64,000 nucleotides of DNA from Histoplasma ohiense (taxonomy: Eukaryota; Ascomycota; Eurotiomycetes; Onygenales; Ajellomycetaceae), in contig JAEVHH010000001.1 in the NCBI GenBank assembly GCA_017607445.1, forward strand, positions 682,001 to 746,000. The letters run 5' to 3'. Position numbers and translations under genes: made by a program. The notes under the pieces are model-generated. The model was given only the letters and a program-made list of their open reading frames with translations, was not told the DNA's origin and did no database searches. Shown here piece after piece: positions 62,871 through 64,000 of the stretch. Positions within the stretch are counted from its first letter, which is position 1, and each line of letters starts with the position of its first letter.

Positions 62871-63175
62871 ATGATATCTCCACCAATCATATCATCAGAT
62901 TGATATCTAAGATATGTATTATATAATCATCAGAACAGGATCAAACCTCAGTCAAAATCATAATCAGTCTCAGATCATATTCTTATTTTTGATAGTCAGT
63001 CACTTTACATGAAATATCAAGATTTATTAGTCTCATTTCACTCATGTTCTAATAATTCTAGTCACTTTACACTCCCATTCTGATCCTAGTCCCACTGAAA
63101 ATCACACCAAGAAATGGACTGGGACCAAACCAAACCAAATCAAACATGAAATTCATGGTCCCATCAGCCAGCCTA

Positions 63176-63413
63176 AGCTTCACCATGAATGGCCATACAT
63201 CAGATCAGAAGTGAATGCACAGCTCAGTAAAATCCTTTTCAATGAGCTGAGTTTTCTCAAAAGTTGCCATCTGAATTCTGTTTTCTTTCTCTCTGTGTAT
63301 ATAGAAATCTCTTCAGTGTAGTATATCTTCATGCTCTTCAGAAGACTTCTGAAACACAGGCACTGCCCATGTTTTCTTCAGAATGTTAAACCAATACAAA
63401 CAAACAAACAAAA
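63176..63413 (+). other. L3 3' end with (CAAA)n tail
   Basis: Last part of L3, matching L1 29600-29853 and L2 53780-54017. No gene. Confidence 0.85.
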
Positions 63414-63553
63414 CATTTTGAAATTAACCTCAATAATTAATCCAGTCTGATTCTGTGAACTTTATACAATATCAACCACACAGCACATATTACAAACTTC
63501 GCATGTTGCAATAAAAAGCTCTGAAGATCAGATCTTTGAAGAAGAGAGATAAT

Positions 63554-63824
63554 TGTAATAGATGCAACAGAGATATCTATATTAGAAAATAGCTATATAA
63601 TGATAGAAGAACACAGAACATGTCAAAATTAATGAGAATGAATATAGCACACAGTATTATAGACAGCTGTAGAGTATGATGATCATCTATATAATACTCA
63701 CTGATATCTGTAGATATTAGAAGATCAGTAATTAGCTTTGAATAATAGAGATTGCTATCTTCTTAACATTCTATATATGTACTTCACACTACTCCCATAA
63801 TTACATCTAGAACCATCTCTTACA
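63554..63824 (+). repeat. A3 3' LTR (271 bp)
   Basis: Reverse orientation to the LTRs of A1 and A2, as expected for a plus-strand element: begins TGTAATAGATGCAAC and ends ATCTCTTACA. The purine tract GAAGAAGAGAGATAA precedes it (63538-63552). The A3 leader at 63426-63537 links it to L3. Confidence 0.92.
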
Positions 63825-64000
63825 GAGACATTGAGAACCCTTGAGTGACTTGCATTTACATGTGAGACTCAGTTCATTGATTCTGATTTGAAGGTGGGGG
63901 GTGCTGTAGAGCAGTTTGAAGCATACACATTTATTCAGCAGAATTCTCTGTGATTTTGAAGCATACAGAACTGAGACAGATTGTTGTTCAACAGATAAAA
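63825..64000 (-). pseudogene. gag: Gag fragment of Gypsy element C4, host of A3
   Basis: Matches the gag region of C3 (60353-60520) and C2 (22360-22510) in the same orientation. It begins right at the end of the A3 LTR, so A3 inserted into a further C element that continues past the window. A duplication cannot be checked because the other side is outside. Confidence 0.8.

Larger units (their letters stand above)
62247..63175. mobile_element. Non-autonomous hAT-like element X (929 bp), inserted in L3
   Basis: Starts TAGACTGACTG and ends CAGCCAGCCTA. The right end reversed is TAGGCTGGCTGATGGGACCATG, giving imperfect terminal inverted repeats of about 22 bp with the left end. It is flanked by an 8-bp duplication AGCTTTAC (62239-62246) / AGCTTCAC (63176-63183), with one C/T difference. 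The 8-bp duplication and TIR type suggest the hAT superfamily. There is no transposase. Copies of GGTCCCAT and TAGTCACTTTACACT recur near both ends and may be transposase-binding sites. It is clearly less decayed than its surroundings. Confidence 0.82.
39816..63413 (+). mobile_element. LINE copy L3, 5'-truncated, host of L2, C3 and X
   Basis: Begins abruptly at CGGCATGG, equivalent to L1 position about 978, so it lacks ORF1 and the endonuclease: normal 5' truncation of a LINE. It is flanked by a 12-bp duplication with one C/T difference (39804-39815, 63414-63425). Parts are 39816-40940, 54018-56044, 62081-62246 and 63176-63413. It ends in TACAAACAAACAAACAAAA. Confidence 0.9.
29854..63824 (+). 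mobile_element. Gypsy chromovirus A3, host of L1, B1 and L3
   Basis: The only LTR element here with gag-pol on the plus strand. Visible parts are 29854-31372, 38778-39815 and 63414-63824. The upstream part lies before the window, on the far side of L1. Junctions: the L1 tail directly abuts integrase; B1 is flanked by ATGAC; L3 by CACTTTGAAATT/CATTTTGAAATT. The joined order is integrase, chromodomain, antisense gene reversed, leader, polypurine tract, 3' LTR. It lies in C4. Confidence 0.9.

Noticed and set aside
1..64000. Alternative genetic code with TGA as Trp
   Set aside because: Many in-frame TGA fall where Trp is expected, but others fall at Arg positions, TAA and TAG also occur, and catalytic residues are lost. 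Decay of TGG and CGA explains all of this.
1..64000. Host genes, tRNA or rRNA genes
   Set aside because: All positions outside intergenic-type leaders are assigned to one of the element copies by alignment to another copy; no tRNA-like or rRNA-like block was seen.

Overview
The window is almost entirely nested transposable elements, very probably from a filamentous ascomycete (Pezizomycotina). Reasons: three chromodomain Gypsy (chromovirus) families, a Tad/I-like LINE with endonuclease, reverse transcriptase and RNase H, 47-57 nt introns with GTAAGT donors and CTAAC-type branch sites, and heavy RIP-like C-to-T/G-to-A mutation. I found no host gene, rRNA, tRNA or CRISPR array. Every coding region is broken by stop codons or insertions and is annotated as a pseudogene.

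I name the families A (271-bp LTRs, chromovirus), B (265-271-bp LTRs, chromovirus), C (470-535-bp LTRs, chromovirus), L (LINE) and X (a hAT-like non-autonomous DNA element). Target-site duplications (TSDs) at each junction give the order of insertion. The oldest visible element is C4, seen only at 63825-64000. A3 (+ strand; its 5' part lies upstream of the window) sits in C4. L1 (1-29853), B1 (31373-38777) and L3 (39816-63413) sit in A3. In L1 sit A1 (3482-10606, TSD GTCTC) and C1 (11359-29569, TSD YTTTC). In C1 sits A2 (14354-26611, TSD GTCAC), and in A2 sits C2 (18023-24107, TSD AAAAG). In L3 sit L2 (40941-54017, 14-bp TSD), C3 (56045-62080, TSD TATTT) and X (62247-63175, 8-bp TSD). In L2 sits B2 (43084-49460). 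The deepest chain is C4 > A3 > L1 > C1 > A2 > C2.

Four observations stand out. (1) Families A and B carry an extra gene on the strand opposite gag-pol, between the chromodomain end of pol and the 3' LTR. In A it has three exons in all copies and ends tail-to-tail with pol. Its first exon encodes a six-cysteine cluster, and B has a matching cluster with a putative intron at the equivalent position. (2) B2 has its two LTRs in inverted, not direct, orientation. (3) The mutational decay removes CC/GG and CG but leaves CA/TG, unlike Neurospora-type RIP; the first 688 bases contain no CC, GG or CG at all. (4) CG dinucleotides survive preferentially at element edges and junctions.

Family letters are local labels. 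Coordinates of LTRs, TSDs and antisense exons were read base by base; limits of pol and gag domains are approximate.
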